Source of the DNA: Anaerolineae bacterium
GTDB lineage: Bacteria > Chloroflexota > Anaerolineae > JAAYZQ01
DNA length: 35,528 bases
Assembly: GCA_016929795.1 (NCBI GenBank)
Contig: JAFGIA010000296.1
Span: forward strand, 1 to 35,528
Reading direction: 5' to 3'
Part shown: positions 16,361 to 24,953 of the stretch, piece after piece
Layout: the number at the start of each line of letters is the position of its first letter
Position numbering within the stretch: position 1 is the stretch's first letter
Made by a program: the position numbers and the translations under genes
The notes under the pieces: generated by a model
What the model was told of the DNA's origin: nothing
What the model saw: the letters and a program-made list of their open reading frames with translations, nothing else
Database searches by the model: none

Positions 16361-17356
16361 ATGGACGATAAGCCATTGTTGCTTCAAGTCCGGGACCTGC
16401 GCACCCACTTTCACACGCCGGAGGGGACGATTTACGCCGTCAATGGCATTTCTTACGATCTGCGCGAAGGGGAAACAGTGGCAGTGGTCGGCGAGAGCGG
16501 GTGCGGCAAATCGGTGAGCATGATGTCGATTCTCGGTCTGATCCCGATCCCACCTGGGGAGATCGCCGGCGGCAGCGCCGTATATGGGGGGCAGGACCTG
16601 CTCAAGCTATCCGAGTCCGAGTTGGAACACGTGCGCGGCAAAGAGATCGCCATGATTTTCCAGGACCCGATGACTTCTCTGAACCCGGTGCTGACCATCG
16701 GCAAGCAGATCACCGAAATGCTGCACAAACACATGGCGATGGACCAGGAAAGGGCAACCCGGCGGGCCATCGAGCTCCTGGAGTGGGTGGGCATTTCCGA
16801 TGCGGCCCGCCGCCTGGGCGACTATCCGCACCAGTTCTCCGGCGGCATGCGCCAGCGGGTGATGATCGCCATGCAGCTCGCCTGCACCCCTCCCGTCCTC
16901 ATCGCCGACGAGCCCACTACGGCGCTCGACGTCACGATTCAAGCCCAGATTGTGGAGCTGGTCGTCCGCCTGCGCGAGGAGACCGGCATGGCCATGATCT
17001 GGATCACCCACGACCTTGGGGTGGTCGCCGGGCTGGCCGACAGGGTGATCGTGATGTATGCAGGGCTGATCGTAGAATCGGCCGGCGTCGACGATCTCTA
17101 TGAAAATCCGCGCCACCCCTACACCATGGCGCTCCTGGGGGCTCTGCCGCGCGCCGACAGGCGGCGCGACCACCGGCTCAAGTCGATCCCGGGCGCCCCA
17201 CCCAACCTCCTGGTCAAGCCGTACTGCTGCCCCTTTGCGCCACGCTGCGAATATGCTACTGAGCGTTGCCGGGACGAGATCCCGCCGCTGGAATCGGTTG
17301 GGCCACGCCACAAGATCGCGTGTTGGGTGGACGTTGACACAGGAGGGCCACGATGA
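16361..17356 (+). CDS. ABC importer ATPase, DppD/OppD type
   Basis: The 331-aa ATPase has Walker [10 protein letters not shown]-loop [15 protein letters not shown], signature [13 protein letters not shown], Walker [15 protein letters not shown] and the switch His in ITHDLGVV. The C-terminal oligopeptide-transport extension carries the cysteine set [18 protein letters not shown] ending KIACWV, which in related DppD proteins can hold an iron-sulfur cluster. It supplies energy for import as a heterodimer with the next ATPase. The ribosome-binding site is AGAGGAGGTC. Its TGA overlaps the next ATG by four bases (ATGA), indicating coupled translation. Confidence 0.97.
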   Translation: MDDKPLLLQVRDLRTHFHTPEGTIYAVNGISYDLREGETVAVVGESGCGKSVSMMSILGLIPIPPGEIAGGSAVYGGQDLLKLSESELEHVRGKEIAMIFQDPMTSLNPVLTIGKQITEMLHKHMAMDQERATRRAIELLEWVGISDAARRLGDYPHQFSGGMRQRVMIAMQLACTPPVLIADEPTTALDVTIQAQIVELVVRLREETGMAMIWITHDLGVVAGLADRVIVMYAGLIVESAGVDDLYENPRHPYTMALLGALPRADRRRDHRLKSIPGAPPNLLVKPYCCPFAPRCEYATERCRDEIPPLESVGPRHKIACWVDVDTGGPR

Positions 17357-18354
17357 GCCAGGAAATGGCGCAGCAGCCGGCGGACTTTTTGGTCAAGGTC
17401 GAGCACTTGACCAAACATTTTCCGATCACCCGTGGTATCCTGATCCAGCGCCAGGTGGGTGCGGTGCAGGCGGTGGACGATGTCTCTTTCCAGATCGCCC
17501 ACGGTGAGACGCTGGGCCTGGTCGGCGAGAGTGGCTGTGGCAAAACCACGGCAGGGCGAACGCTGCTTGGCCTGTATCCCGCCACTGGCGGCAAGGTCAC
17601 CATCGACGGGCGCGATGTGCAGAGCGCCACAGGGCACGAGCTAATGGCCATCCGGCGCCAGGCCCAGATGATCTTTCAGGACCCCTTTGCCTCGCTCAAC
17701 CCCCGCTGGACGGTCAACGCCATCGTCAGCGAGCCGCTGCGCGTGCACAAGTTGTGCAAGAATAGCCAGGAACGCCTGCAACGGGTCGAGGAGCTGATCG
17801 AGCTGGTGGGCTTGAACCGCCGCCTGATCAACCGCTTTCCCCACGAGTTTTCCGGCGGACAGCGCCAACGCATCGGCATTGCCCGTGCCCTGGCCTCGGA
17901 TCCTCTTTTCATCGTGTGCGACGAGCCGATCTCGGCGCTCGACGTATCGATCCAGGCCCAGGTGGTCAACCTGCTGGAGGACTTGCAGGACAAGTTCGGC
18001 CTGACCTACCTGTTTATCGCACACGACCTGAGCATGGTGCGCCACATTTGCACGCGCGTGGCAGTGATGTACCTGGGCGTGATCGTGGAGCTGGCCAACC
18101 GGGATGACCTGTACGAAAACGCACAGCATCCATACACCCGCTCACTTCTCTCGGCGGTGCCCATACCCGATCCCAAGGCGGCACGGAAACGCGAGCGCAT
18201 CGTCCTTGAAGGCGATGTGCCGAGCCCGATCAATCCGCCTGGCGGCTGCCGGTTCCATACGCGCTGCCCCATTGCCGTGGAGATCTGCGCTGTGGAAAAG
18301 CCCGAGTGGCGGAACATGGGGGGAACACATTGGGTGGCCTGCCACCTGGCTTGA
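17353..18354 (+). CDS. ABC importer ATPase, DppF/OppF type
   Basis: The 333-aa ATPase is the DppF partner: Walker [16 protein letters not shown]-loop [15 protein letters not shown], signature [16 protein letters not shown], Walker [15 protein letters not shown] and switch His in IAHDLSMV. The C-terminal extension has [21 protein letters not shown]. It starts inside the stop of the DppD-type gene (ATGA overlap). With this gene the importer is complete (binding protein, two permeases, two ATPases in standard order). After its stop there is a 197-bp gap with no gene or clear promoter before the zinc hydrolase gene. Confidence 0.97.
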   Translation: MSQEMAQQPADFLVKVEHLTKHFPITRGILIQRQVGAVQAVDDVSFQIAHGETLGLVGESGCGKTTAGRTLLGLYPATGGKVTIDGRDVQSATGHELMAIRRQAQMIFQDPFASLNPRWTVNAIVSEPLRVHKLCKNSQERLQRVEELIELVGLNRRLINRFPHEFSGGQRQRIGIARALASDPLFIVCDEPISALDVSIQAQVVNLLEDLQDKFGLTYLFIAHDLSMVRHICTRVAVMYLGVIVELANRDDLYENAQHPYTRSLLSAVPIPDPKAARKRERIVLEGDVPSPINPPGGCRFHTRCPIAVEICAVEKPEWRNMGGTHWVACHLA

Positions 18355-18551
18355 GCCCCCCGATCGAGATCGACAGGGTAATACCAATTGCGGGCTGAAG
18401 GGCCATGATGACTCGCCATCTGGGCGCGGTTACCGCGCTCCTACATATGACGCTTCATTCGGCAAATGGTATAGCCGCCCATGCCCGATAGGGGGCGTGG
18501 GGGTTGCCCCTGCTTGGGGGGCAGAAGAAGGAACAATAGGAGAGGATGATC

Positions 18552-19748
18552 ATGACCATCACACTGGGGACCGCGACAACGAAACCGGGCACCATTCAAT
18601 ACGGCCGCTGGGGGGCGCTGGGTCACCCGACGGGCAACGGCGAGTTCCTGCCTGTCATCCTGGCCCAGGGTCAAGAGGAAGGGCCGTGCCTGTGGCTGAC
18701 GGCCGGCATCCACGGGCCGGAGCAGGCAGGGCCGACCGTCCTCTACCGGCTGATCACGCAGGACCTGGTGGACCAGATACGCGGCACGATCGTCGCCATC
18801 CCGGCCCTCAACCCGGCGGGCCTGCGCACCGGCGAGCGCCAGCCGCACCACGCCGGCAAGGACCCGAACCGGCTGTGGCCCGATGGCAAGCCGCCCAAAC
18901 CGGCAGATCCCGACAGGGAGCCGCCCTCGTCGCTGGAGCGCGCCTACAAGCGGCTGTATGACGAGATCGTGGCCAGCGGCGACTATTTGATCGACTATCA
19001 CAATGCGTGGACCGGGTCGATCCCGTTTTCCTTCCGCGATAGGGTGCTCTACCGGGCGGATGGAAGCGAGGAAGAAACACAACAGCACAAAGCACAAGCC
19101 GAAGCACTCTCTGAAAAGCAGGAGGCGATGTTGCGCGCCTTTGGGTTGACGATTGTGCGCGAGTTTCCGGCGGAAAAGTACATCGACGAAGACCTGCATC
19201 GCTCGACTTCGGCTGCGGTGCTCCTGCTAAACCAGATGCCGGCTTTTACCGTCGAGCTGGGCACGGGCCACATGCCCGACGCCGCTATTGTGCGCGCTGC
19301 GGTGGTGGGGACGCGCAATGTGATGCGCTGGGCGGGCATGCTCGACGGGGAGATGGAGCCGATCGAGGGGGTGCTGGTGATCGACTTGGGCTACCCTGTG
19401 CGGCGGTGCATGACGCCGCGCGTCGACCAGGCATGCGTGGTGCTCCACCGGGTAGAGCCGGGCGATAGTGTGCACAAGGGGGACCCGGTGGCCGAGGTGC
19501 GCGACGTGTGGGGCCGGCCGATGGGCGACGGCCTGCTGCGCGCCGAGTACGATGGGTTCGTGATGGGCCGCTCGCACGGCATCTATTACTACCCGGGCAA
19601 TGCCGTGCTGGGAATGGCAGTCCGCGACGAGGCGCCGCTGGTAGCACCCTACCCGGCTGACTTTTTCAAGGAGCCGGAAAAGGAAGAACCGATCGCCGCG
19701 CCACGCCACATGCCCGGCGACGCGCCCGGTGACGTGCCGCTCACCTGA
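18552..19748 (+). CDS. Succinylglutamate desuccinylase/aspartoacylase-like (M14-type) zinc hydrolase
   Basis: The 398-aa protein has the AstE/AspA signature of zinc amidohydrolases that remove an acyl group from N-acyl amino acids. Visible are zinc ligands H54 and E57 in LTAGIHGPEQAG, the substrate-binding NPAG and DPNRLWP segments (about 87-110), the third zinc ligand H150 in LIDYHNAW, and the catalytic E235 in FTVELGTGH. A C-terminal beta domain (about 270-360) and a charged Pro-rich tail follow. I chose the ATG at 18552 rather than 18546 because AGGAGAGG then has proper spacing. It follows the ABC importer in the same orientation, so a role in processing the imported compound is likely, though the 197-bp gap could hide a separate promoter. 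Confidence 0.85.
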   Translation: MTITLGTATTKPGTIQYGRWGALGHPTGNGEFLPVILAQGQEEGPCLWLTAGIHGPEQAGPTVLYRLITQDLVDQIRGTIVAIPALNPAGLRTGERQPHHAGKDPNRLWPDGKPPKPADPDREPPSSLERAYKRLYDEIVASGDYLIDYHNAWTGSIPFSFRDRVLYRADGSEEETQQHKAQAEALSEKQEAMLRAFGLTIVREFPAEKYIDEDLHRSTSAAVLLLNQMPAFTVELGTGHMPDAAIVRAAVVGTRNVMRWAGMLDGEMEPIEGVLVIDLGYPVRRCMTPRVDQACVVLHRVEPGDSVHKGDPVAEVRDVWGRPMGDGLLRAEYDGFVMGRSHGIYYYPGNAVLGMAVRDEAPLVAPYPADFFKEPEKEEPIAAPRHMPGDAPGDVPLT

Positions 19749-19752
19749 ATGT

Positions 19753-19781
19753 TTGACATTTCGTGGGGACACTGCTACAAT
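19753..19781 (+). promoter_or_regulatory. Near-consensus sigma70-type promoter of the DUF4870-like gene
   Basis: A perfect TTGACA (19753-19758) and TACAAT (19776-19781) are 17 bp apart, starting 5 bp after the upstream hydrolase stop codon. The ribosome-binding site AAAGGAGGTGATC at 19803-19815 is a near-perfect anti-SD match, so strong expression is expected. Confidence 0.85.
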
Positions 19782-19819
19782 GGTTTGTGCTACTCGACAC
19801 GGAAAGGAGGTGATCGTAG

Positions 19820-20203
19820 ATGACCGATTTGAATGAAGAGTTCGACGTGACTGATCCGTACGTGGCGGGAGATATCACAGACAATGACAAGCTGATGGCT
19901 GCGCTCTCTTATCCGATCCCGATCATCGCGCTGATCATTCTGATTGCCGAGGACATGAAAAATCGTCCGTTCCAGCGCTTTCACGCCGTTCAGGCACTGG
20001 CGGCCAACATCGTCCTGTGGGTGCTCATCACCCTGCTGGGCTGCATCCTGGGTGCTGTGACCTTTTTCATCGGCGGACTGTGCGGCTTGGGGTCGATCCT
20101 CCTCTGGTTCGTGACCCTCTACTGGGCATATGAGGCGTACCAGGGCAAGTACTTTGAGATCCCGTATCTGACCCAGTTCTTGCGCGATCAGAACTGGCTG
20201 TAG
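19820..20203 (+). CDS. DUF4870/Tic20-like small membrane protein
   Basis: The 127-aa protein has an acidic N-terminus (MTDLNEEFDVTDPYVAGDITDNDK) and then the DUF4870/Tic20-like pattern. A first helix LMAALSYPIPIIALIILI is followed by the conserved RFHAVQALAANIVLWVLI block and a last helix ILLWFVTLYWAYEAYQGKYFEIPYLTQFL. Three to four transmembrane helices are likely. The function of this family in bacteria is not established. It has its own near-consensus promoter, a very strong ribosome-binding site and a downstream hairpin, so it looks like a strongly expressed single gene and not part of the transport island. Confidence 0.85.
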   Translation: MTDLNEEFDVTDPYVAGDITDNDKLMAALSYPIPIIALIILIAEDMKNRPFQRFHAVQALAANIVLWVLITLLGCILGAVTFFIGGLCGLGSILLWFVTLYWAYEAYQGKYFEIPYLTQFLRDQNWL

Positions 20204-20225
20204 GCCATCCACCAGATATCGACAC

Positions 20226-20254
20226 GAGAGCGAGGCGCACCCGGCCTCGCTCTC
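20226..20254 (+). terminator. Hairpin terminator after the DUF4870-like gene
   Basis: GAGAGCGAGGC (20226-20236) and GCCTCGCTCTC (20244-20254) form a perfect 11-bp stem with a 7-nt loop, followed by ATCCTTTG. The T-tract is weak. It lies 23 bp before recJ. Confidence 0.7.
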
Positions 20255-20277
20255 ATCCTTTGTGAGCCGAACCATCG

Positions 20278-22005
20278 ATGACTGTTTCATTGCAGCGCAA
20301 GCGGTGGCGAATGGCGCAGCCCCTGAACCGGGACCAACAGGCACTCCTGGGGGATCATCCCCCTTTGCTGGCACAGCTTCTCTATAATCGGGGCATCCGC
20401 AGCCATGCGCAGGCTGACGAGTTTCTGGCAGGAGCGTTTCAAGCCAGTCAGCCATTCAGGCTCAAAGGCATGAATCCTGCGGTGGCGCGCATCCGGCGCG
20501 CAGTCCACGACGGCGAGCGCGTGGCCGTGTATGGTGACTTTGACACGGATGGCATCACGGCTACAGCGCTGCTGGTGGAAGCACTGAGGAGCGTGGGTGC
20601 CATCGCCGAGCCCTATATTCCCGATCGGGTGGATGAAGGGTACGGCCTGAACCTCGGCGCGCTGCGCAAGCTGTACAAACAGGGCGTAAGGTTGGTGATC
20701 ACCGTCGACTGTGGCATCCGCTCGCTCGACGAGGTGGCGAAGGCAAGCCGCGGCCTCGATCTGATTGTTACCGATCATCACTCGCTGGATAAGACACTGC
20801 CGGCAGCGGTCGCGGTGATCAATCCCAATCAGAAAGGGTGCGCGTACCCCTTCAAAAAGCTGGCAGGGGTGGGCGTGGCATACAAGCTGGCACAGGCAAT
20901 CTATCACGACTGCCGCCACGACCAGAAGCGCCAGCGGCCCACCCCATGTGGTGACGACGAGTCGCTGCTCGACCTGGTGGCATTGGGCACAGTGGCCGAC
21001 ATCGTCCCACTTTTGGAAGAAAATCGCGCCCTGGTGCGGCGTGGACTGGAGCGGATCAACGATCCTGGCACCAGGCGGCGGCCGGGGATCGACGCACTCA
21101 TGGCCGACGCCGGTGTGCGCCCGGGCCAGGTAGATGCAGAAGCCATTGGGTTTCGCCTGGGGCCGCGCCTCAACGCGGCAGGCAGGATCGATTCGGCGAT
21201 GCTTGCCTACTACCTCCTGACGGAGACCGATCCTGCTACGACGGCAACCCTGGCCGCCAAGCTGGGTGAGCTGAACCGCCGCCGCCAGGAGATGACAGAA
21301 GAAATGGTCGCCGAGGCTGAGAGCCAAATGGAGGTGGGCGATCCCGATGCGCACCTCTACCTGGTAGGCGGCGGCGATTATAACCCGGGCATCGTCGGCC
21401 TGGCAGCCAGCCGCCTGGTCGAGCAGTACTACCGCCCGGTGATCGTGGTCAGTGTCGGCGAGATGATCAGCCGCGGCTCGTGCCGGTCGATCCCAGAGTT
21501 TCACATCACACAAGCGCTCGACGAGTGCAGGGATCTGCTGATCCGCCATGGTGGTCACCAAGCGGCTGCTGGGTTTACGGTGCACACCCAAAATCTCGAT
21601 GCACTGCGCCGCAGGCTGCAAGAGATCGCAGCCGACAGGCTGGCAGAGGTCGAGCGCCGGGCGGCGCTCGACGTGGACGCCCAAGTGCCACTGGAAGAGG
21701 TGGGGTGGGATACGCTGGACCTGGTCCGCTGCATGGAGCCGTGTGGTGCAGAGAACGCGCGCCCGGTACTTGCCAGCCGGGGTGTGACCGTCGTGAGACG
21801 AAAAGCCACGTCGGGTGGCAAGCACCTGAGCCTGGTGCTGCGCGATGGGAACGGCGTGGCATGGGATGCGATCTATTTCCGGCAGGGCGCGCTTGTCGAC
21901 TATGTGCCCGACCGCGTCGACGTGGCCTACACGCTGGGCGTGCGCGAGTGGAACGGGAACCGCCGGCTCCAGCTTACAGTGGAGGATCTGCGGCCGGCTA
22001 TCTAG
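20278..22005 (+). CDS. recJ: Single-stranded-DNA-specific exonuclease RecJ
   Basis: The 575-aa protein has the full RecJ set: the DHH-domain motifs DFDTDGITA, TVDCGIRS, VTDHHSLD and NPNQ, then DLVALGTVADIVPL and GPRLNAAGRIDSAMLAYYLL. The DHHA1 domain has NPGIVGLAASRLVEQYYRPVIVV and GGHQAAAGFTV, and a C-terminal OB-like domain follows. It degrades single-stranded DNA 5' to 3' with Mn2+ in recombination and mismatch or base-excision repair. The length is normal. The start is uncertain: ATG at 20278 or 20311 (MAQPLNRDQ), neither with a clear ribosome-binding site. No promoter is evident in the short gap after the preceding terminator, so read-through may supply it. Confidence 0.96.
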   Translation: MTVSLQRKRWRMAQPLNRDQQALLGDHPPLLAQLLYNRGIRSHAQADEFLAGAFQASQPFRLKGMNPAVARIRRAVHDGERVAVYGDFDTDGITATALLVEALRSVGAIAEPYIPDRVDEGYGLNLGALRKLYKQGVRLVITVDCGIRSLDEVAKASRGLDLIVTDHHSLDKTLPAAVAVINPNQKGCAYPFKKLAGVGVAYKLAQAIYHDCRHDQKRQRPTPCGDDESLLDLVALGTVADIVPLLEENRALVRRGLERINDPGTRRRPGIDALMADAGVRPGQVDAEAIGFRLGPRLNAAGRIDSAMLAYYLLTETDPATTATLAAKLGELNRRRQEMTEEMVAEAESQMEVGDPDAHLYLVGGGDYNPGIVGLAASRLVEQYYRPVIVVSVGEMISRGSCRSIPEFHITQALDECRDLLIRHGGHQAAAGFTVHTQNLDALRRRLQEIAADRLAEVERRAALDVDAQVPLEEVGWDTLDLVRCMEPCGAENARPVLASRGVTVVRRKATSGGKHLSLVLRDGNGVAWDAIYFRQGALVDYVPDRVDVAYTLGVREWNGNRRLQLTVEDLRPAI

Positions 22006-22144
22006 GGCTGGTGGGCAAAAATCACCCCACGGTTGTCCTTGTGAGGAGTCGCCTTACCCTGCGGGCGCCACGAGGGATCAAGATGGGGGGCCGAGCTGGT
22101 GCTCGGCGATCCCAGGGGGTTATTTGCAAAGAAGGCTGGAAGGC

Positions 22145-22209
22145 GCGAGCGTAGCGAAGCAATCCCCACTTGTATCAGGGGGGATTGCTTCGCTACGCTT
22201 GCAATGACA
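22145..22209. repeat. REP-like palindrome (GATTGCTTCGCTACGC type), copy 1
   Basis: Two 23-bp arms (22145-22167 and 22180-22202) match at 22 of 23 positions around a 12-bp loop, followed by AATGACA. The sequence type (GGGGATTGCTTCGC then CGCAATGACA) is seen scattered in many bacterial genomes. It lies in the 232-bp space between the convergent recJ and STAS genes, where I see no other gene, and may end both transcripts. Confidence 0.75.
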
Positions 22210-22237
22210 ATGGGCGGCGGATTTCCGCCTCAATGGA

Positions 22238-22576
22238 CTAGAAGCTACCCACAGCCTCCGTCGTGTCGGCCACGATCTTGAACACGTGATGCAATCCAAC
22301 AAGCTCGAGCGTCTCGCGCAGCTTGGCGGGAACGGCTGATAGTTTGACCTCGCCCTGCGGAAATTTCTCCCGAGCGCGAATCTGGGCATGCAGCAGTGCT
22401 TTGAGGCCAGCACTGGAGATATAGCCCACAGCGCTCAGGTCGATGACCAGGTTCCCGTTTCCGGCAGCGACGAGGTCGAGTAGCTTTTCCTCGAGATCGG
22501 GGGCAGTGGCACTATCCACTCGCCCTGACACGCTGACCAGGTGACAACGCTTCATATTCTTGACGTCGATTTCCAC
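22238..22576 (-). CDS. STAS-domain anti-sigma factor antagonist-like protein
   Basis: The 112-aa protein is one STAS domain of the SpoIIAA/RsbV kind. The expected phosphorylation site is S55 in DLSAVGYISSAGLKAL, aligned with S58 of SpoIIAA. Such proteins switch partner anti-sigma factors or phosphatase systems depending on serine phosphorylation. The start is GTG at 22576 with AGGAGGAACCGCT upstream, and a perfect consensus promoter lies 32 bp before that. It is a lone gene: no RsbW-type kinase, RsbU-type phosphatase or sigma factor is in the window, so its partner is encoded elsewhere. Confidence 0.92.
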   Translation of the reverse strand: MEIDVKNMKRCHLVSVSGRVDSATAPDLEEKLLDLVAAGNGNLVIDLSAVGYISSAGLKALLHAQIRAREKFPQGEVKLSAVPAKLRETLELVGLHHVFKIVADTTEAVGSF

Positions 22577-22608
22577 AGCGGTTCCTCCTGTCCGTATTTG
22601 TCGAGGAT

Positions 22609-22637
22609 ATTATAGCAAAGCAACGATCGTGTGTCAA
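22609..22637 (-). promoter_or_regulatory. Perfect consensus sigma70-type promoter of the STAS gene
   Basis: On the minus strand TTGACA (22632-22637) and TATAAT (22609-22614) are exactly 17 bp apart, giving a leader of about 25 nt. The gene-free stretch 22577-22899 holds this promoter, REP-like copy 2 and the ssnA promoter; nothing else was recognised there. Confidence 0.9.
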
Positions 22638-22702
22638 TGAGCAACTCGCCTCTACCAAAATCGTGAGGCTGCAAGCGAGGGCAAAGCGCACCCTCTTTGG
22701 CA

Positions 22703-22745
22703 GGGGGGGGATTGCTTCGCTCGCTAGCGCTCGCTCGCAATGACA
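22703..22745. repeat. REP-like palindrome, copy 2
   Basis: GGGGATTGCTTCGCTCGC at 22707 and the closing CTCGCAATGACA repeat the outer parts of copy 1, with a different GC-rich centre (CTAGCG). It is preceded by an 8-G run. Degenerate CGTAATGACAC and CGCAATGACCC pieces lie further on (about 22788-22824), hinting at older decayed copies. Confidence 0.7.
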
Positions 22746-22833
22746 GTTTCTTACAGGCCGAGTGGCGCTGGCGTCATGGCTGGACTCGTAATGACACAGG
22801 CCCGCAGTCGTCCGCAATGACCCCTTCGCTCAG

Positions 22834-22862
22834 TTGCTTTGAGGCCCTGCGCATGGTAGAAT
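22834..22862 (+). promoter_or_regulatory. Sigma70-type promoter of ssnA
   Basis: TTGCTT (22834-22839) and TAGAAT (22857-22862) are 17 bp apart, giving a leader of about 30 nt before the AGGAGGTGAAGA-ATG start. Confidence 0.65.
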
Positions 22863-22899
22863 GTAGGGAAGCAGGGCAGGGCAATTCAGGAGGTGAAGA

Positions 22900-24246
22900 A
22901 TGTTAATCACAAACGGCACACTGGTGACGATGGGCACCCCCAACGAGGTGATCGAGGATGGTGCGCTGTACCTCGAGGATGGGCAGGTTGCCGCCATCGG
23001 CAAGAGCGACGAGCTTGCCACGCGCTATCCGGCTGCCGAGCGGCTGGACGCCGGAGGCAAGCTGGTCATGCCCGGCATCATTTGCGCGCACACTCATTTC
23101 TATGGAATGTTTGCACGTGGTATGGCCCTCGGCGGCGAGCCGGCAGCCAACTTTCCCGAGATCCTTGAAAAGCTGTGGTGGCGCCTCGACAAGGCGTTGT
23201 GGCCCGACCAGGTGCGCTACAGCGCGCTGGTAGGGCTGGTGGATGCCATCCGCCACGGCACGACGACGCTCATCGACCACCACGCCAGCCAGGGCGAAAT
23301 CGCCGGCAGCCTCGACGCCATCGCCGAGGCGGTGATCGAGGCAGGCACCCGTGCCTGCCTGTGCTACGAGGTAACGGATCGGGATGGCAAAGAGGCGATG
23401 CAGGCAGGCATCCAGGAGAACGTGCGCTTTATCGAGGTGGCGCACGCGAGGCAGCAGGCTGGCGACTGGCACCTGGGCGCTACCTTTGGCTTGCATGCGT
23501 CGCTTACTCTGTCAGACGAAACACTGCGCGCCTGCGTGCGCGCCGCCGATCCGCTCGACACGGGCTTTCACCTGCACGTGGCCGAGGACAAGGTGGATGT
23601 GAAGGACAGTCTACGCAAGAGCGGGCTGCGGGTGGTGGAGCGGCTGAAAGAGTTTGGCATCCTGGGGCCCAGGACCCTGGCGGTACACGCGGTGCACGTG
23701 GACCGGATCGAGACCGAGATGCTGCTCGACACGGGGACGATGGTGGTGCATAACGCGCGGTCGAATATGAACAACGCGGTAGGCACAGCCGACCTGCCGT
23801 GGATGCTGCACATCGGCATCCCCGTCGGCATGGGCAACGACGGTTTTACCAACAACATGTTCGTCGAGGCGCACGTAGCCTACCTGGCACACAAGCAGGC
23901 GACGGGGGATCCGCGCACGCTGCCGGCCGACCAGGTGGTGGATATGTTGTGGAAGCACAACGCCGCGATCGCGCGCACCTACCTACCCGGCCTGGGCGCC
24001 GAATGGGGCACGCTGGCGCAAGGGGCACCGGCCGACATCATCGTGGTGGACTATGACCCGCCCACGCCGCTGAATGCCGGCAATTTCCCCTGGCACATGA
24101 TCTTTGGCATCGACGGCACGTCGGTGGACACGACGATCGTCGGCGGGCAGGTGCTGATGCGCGAGCGCCGGCTACTGACGCTGGACGAAGAAGCGATCAT
24201 GGCACGGGCACGGGAGTTCGCCAGCAAGCTATGGCAGAGAGTGTGA
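22900..24246 (+). CDS. ssnA: SsnA-type aminohydrolase (amidohydrolase superfamily)
   Basis: The 448-aa protein is a metal-dependent hydrolase of the AtzA/TrzN-SsnA branch. Visible are the metal ligands H64 and H66 in CAHTHFYGMFARG, the FHLHVAED segment (H224, H226, E229), further His near 263-266, and D314 in GNDGFTNN. The stretches KLWWRLDKAL, LIDHHAS and VVHNARSNMNNAVG are, from memory, the hallmarks of SsnA. SsnA is associated elsewhere with selenium-dependent purine-hydroxylase gene clusters; its reaction is not firmly established, but deamination of a purine-like heterocycle is likely. No xanthine dehydrogenase or selenium gene is adjacent here. The start has a strong AGGAGGTGAAGA site. 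Close relatives of other specificity (SAH or methylthioadenosine deaminases) are the main alternative. Confidence 0.82.
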   Translation: MLITNGTLVTMGTPNEVIEDGALYLEDGQVAAIGKSDELATRYPAAERLDAGGKLVMPGIICAHTHFYGMFARGMALGGEPAANFPEILEKLWWRLDKALWPDQVRYSALVGLVDAIRHGTTTLIDHHASQGEIAGSLDAIAEAVIEAGTRACLCYEVTDRDGKEAMQAGIQENVRFIEVAHARQQAGDWHLGATFGLHASLTLSDETLRACVRAADPLDTGFHLHVAEDKVDVKDSLRKSGLRVVERLKEFGILGPRTLAVHAVHVDRIETEMLLDTGTMVVHNARSNMNNAVGTADLPWMLHIGIPVGMGNDGFTNNMFVEAHVAYLAHKQATGDPRTLPADQVVDMLWKHNAAIARTYLPGLGAEWGTLAQGAPADIIVVDYDPPTPLNAGNFPWHMIFGIDGTSVDTTIVGGQVLMRERRLLTLDEEAIMARAREFASKLWQRV

Positions 24247-24262
24247 TCGATAGGAGAAAAGG

Positions 24263-24850
24263 ATGCGACGCGACGGAGACTGCTTCATCGTAGAGAAAAA
24301 CCGCCAGCGCGCGACGTGGGCGCTCGCCATCGTCGCCTTTATGGTCGTCGTCAGCCTGGTGCTCGTCGTGACCGGGTTTCTGGGGGCGGACGAGGTGCTG
24401 TGGACGCCGGTGTGGCTTGGCCTCGTCGGACTGATCGGGTTTGGCGCGAGTGCCGTGCTGATCGTGCAGACGATGCGCGCGCCATGGCATCTGGCAGCCG
24501 GGATCGAGGGCCTGCGCCTCCATACCCCCATGTACGTGCTCGACATCCCGTGGCAGCAGGTTGTCAGCATTGGCGTGGACGAGGTCAACTTTCGTGAAGG
24601 GGCTGTGCTGGTGTTTGCCGACCCGGCTACGGTGGTCGAGGGTGTGCGGTTTACCATGAGATCGAACCGCCCCGATATGATCAGCGACCCGGCAACGATG
24701 CTCGAGCGCATGGAAGAGAACTATGAAACCCTGGGCTATCACCTGGGCATTCCAGGGCGGATCCTGGAGTTGGGGCCAAAAGAGTTGGCAGAATTTCTGA
24801 CGCGCGCGCGCACCGGCGATCTGTGGAAGCGCGATGCGCAAGGAGGATAA
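24263..24850 (+). CDS. Two-TM membrane protein with PH-like C-terminal domain (unknown function)
   Basis: The 195-aa protein has two N-terminal helices (about residues 18-40 and 50-68). A soluble part starts GIEGLRLHTPMYVLDIPWQQVVSI, a pattern common in bacterial PH-like (YdbT/DUF-type) membrane proteins, where a strand pair with a conserved W lines the membrane side. It starts 16 bp after ssnA with GGAGAAAAGG before the ATG, so it is probably cotranscribed with it. A protein of the same architecture is encoded at 29080. I do not recognise a specific function. Confidence 0.7.
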   Translation: MRRDGDCFIVEKNRQRATWALAIVAFMVVVSLVLVVTGFLGADEVLWTPVWLGLVGLIGFGASAVLIVQTMRAPWHLAAGIEGLRLHTPMYVLDIPWQQVVSIGVDEVNFREGAVLVFADPATVVEGVRFTMRSNRPDMISDPATMLERMEENYETLGYHLGIPGRILELGPKELAEFLTRARTGDLWKRDAQGG

Positions 24851-24953
24851 GCTGTGCGGCGAATGTCCCGAGTCCCCTCGGGCGTGATCCACCGCGAGCG
24901 GAGGGAAGCGCCCGATCGACGGCCGGGGCAGTGGAAGGGATGGAGATGGTGAG

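Noticed and set aside
20287..21825. A 512-codon open frame on the strand opposite recJ
   Set aside because: It is a GC-driven antisense shadow: no ribosome-binding site, no recognisable domain, and recJ is complete on the other strand.
24851..24953. Possible small gene or terminator between the two membrane-protein genes
   Set aside because: Only a 6-bp CCCGAG/CTCGGG hairpin is seen, with no T-tract and no start with a ribosome-binding site.
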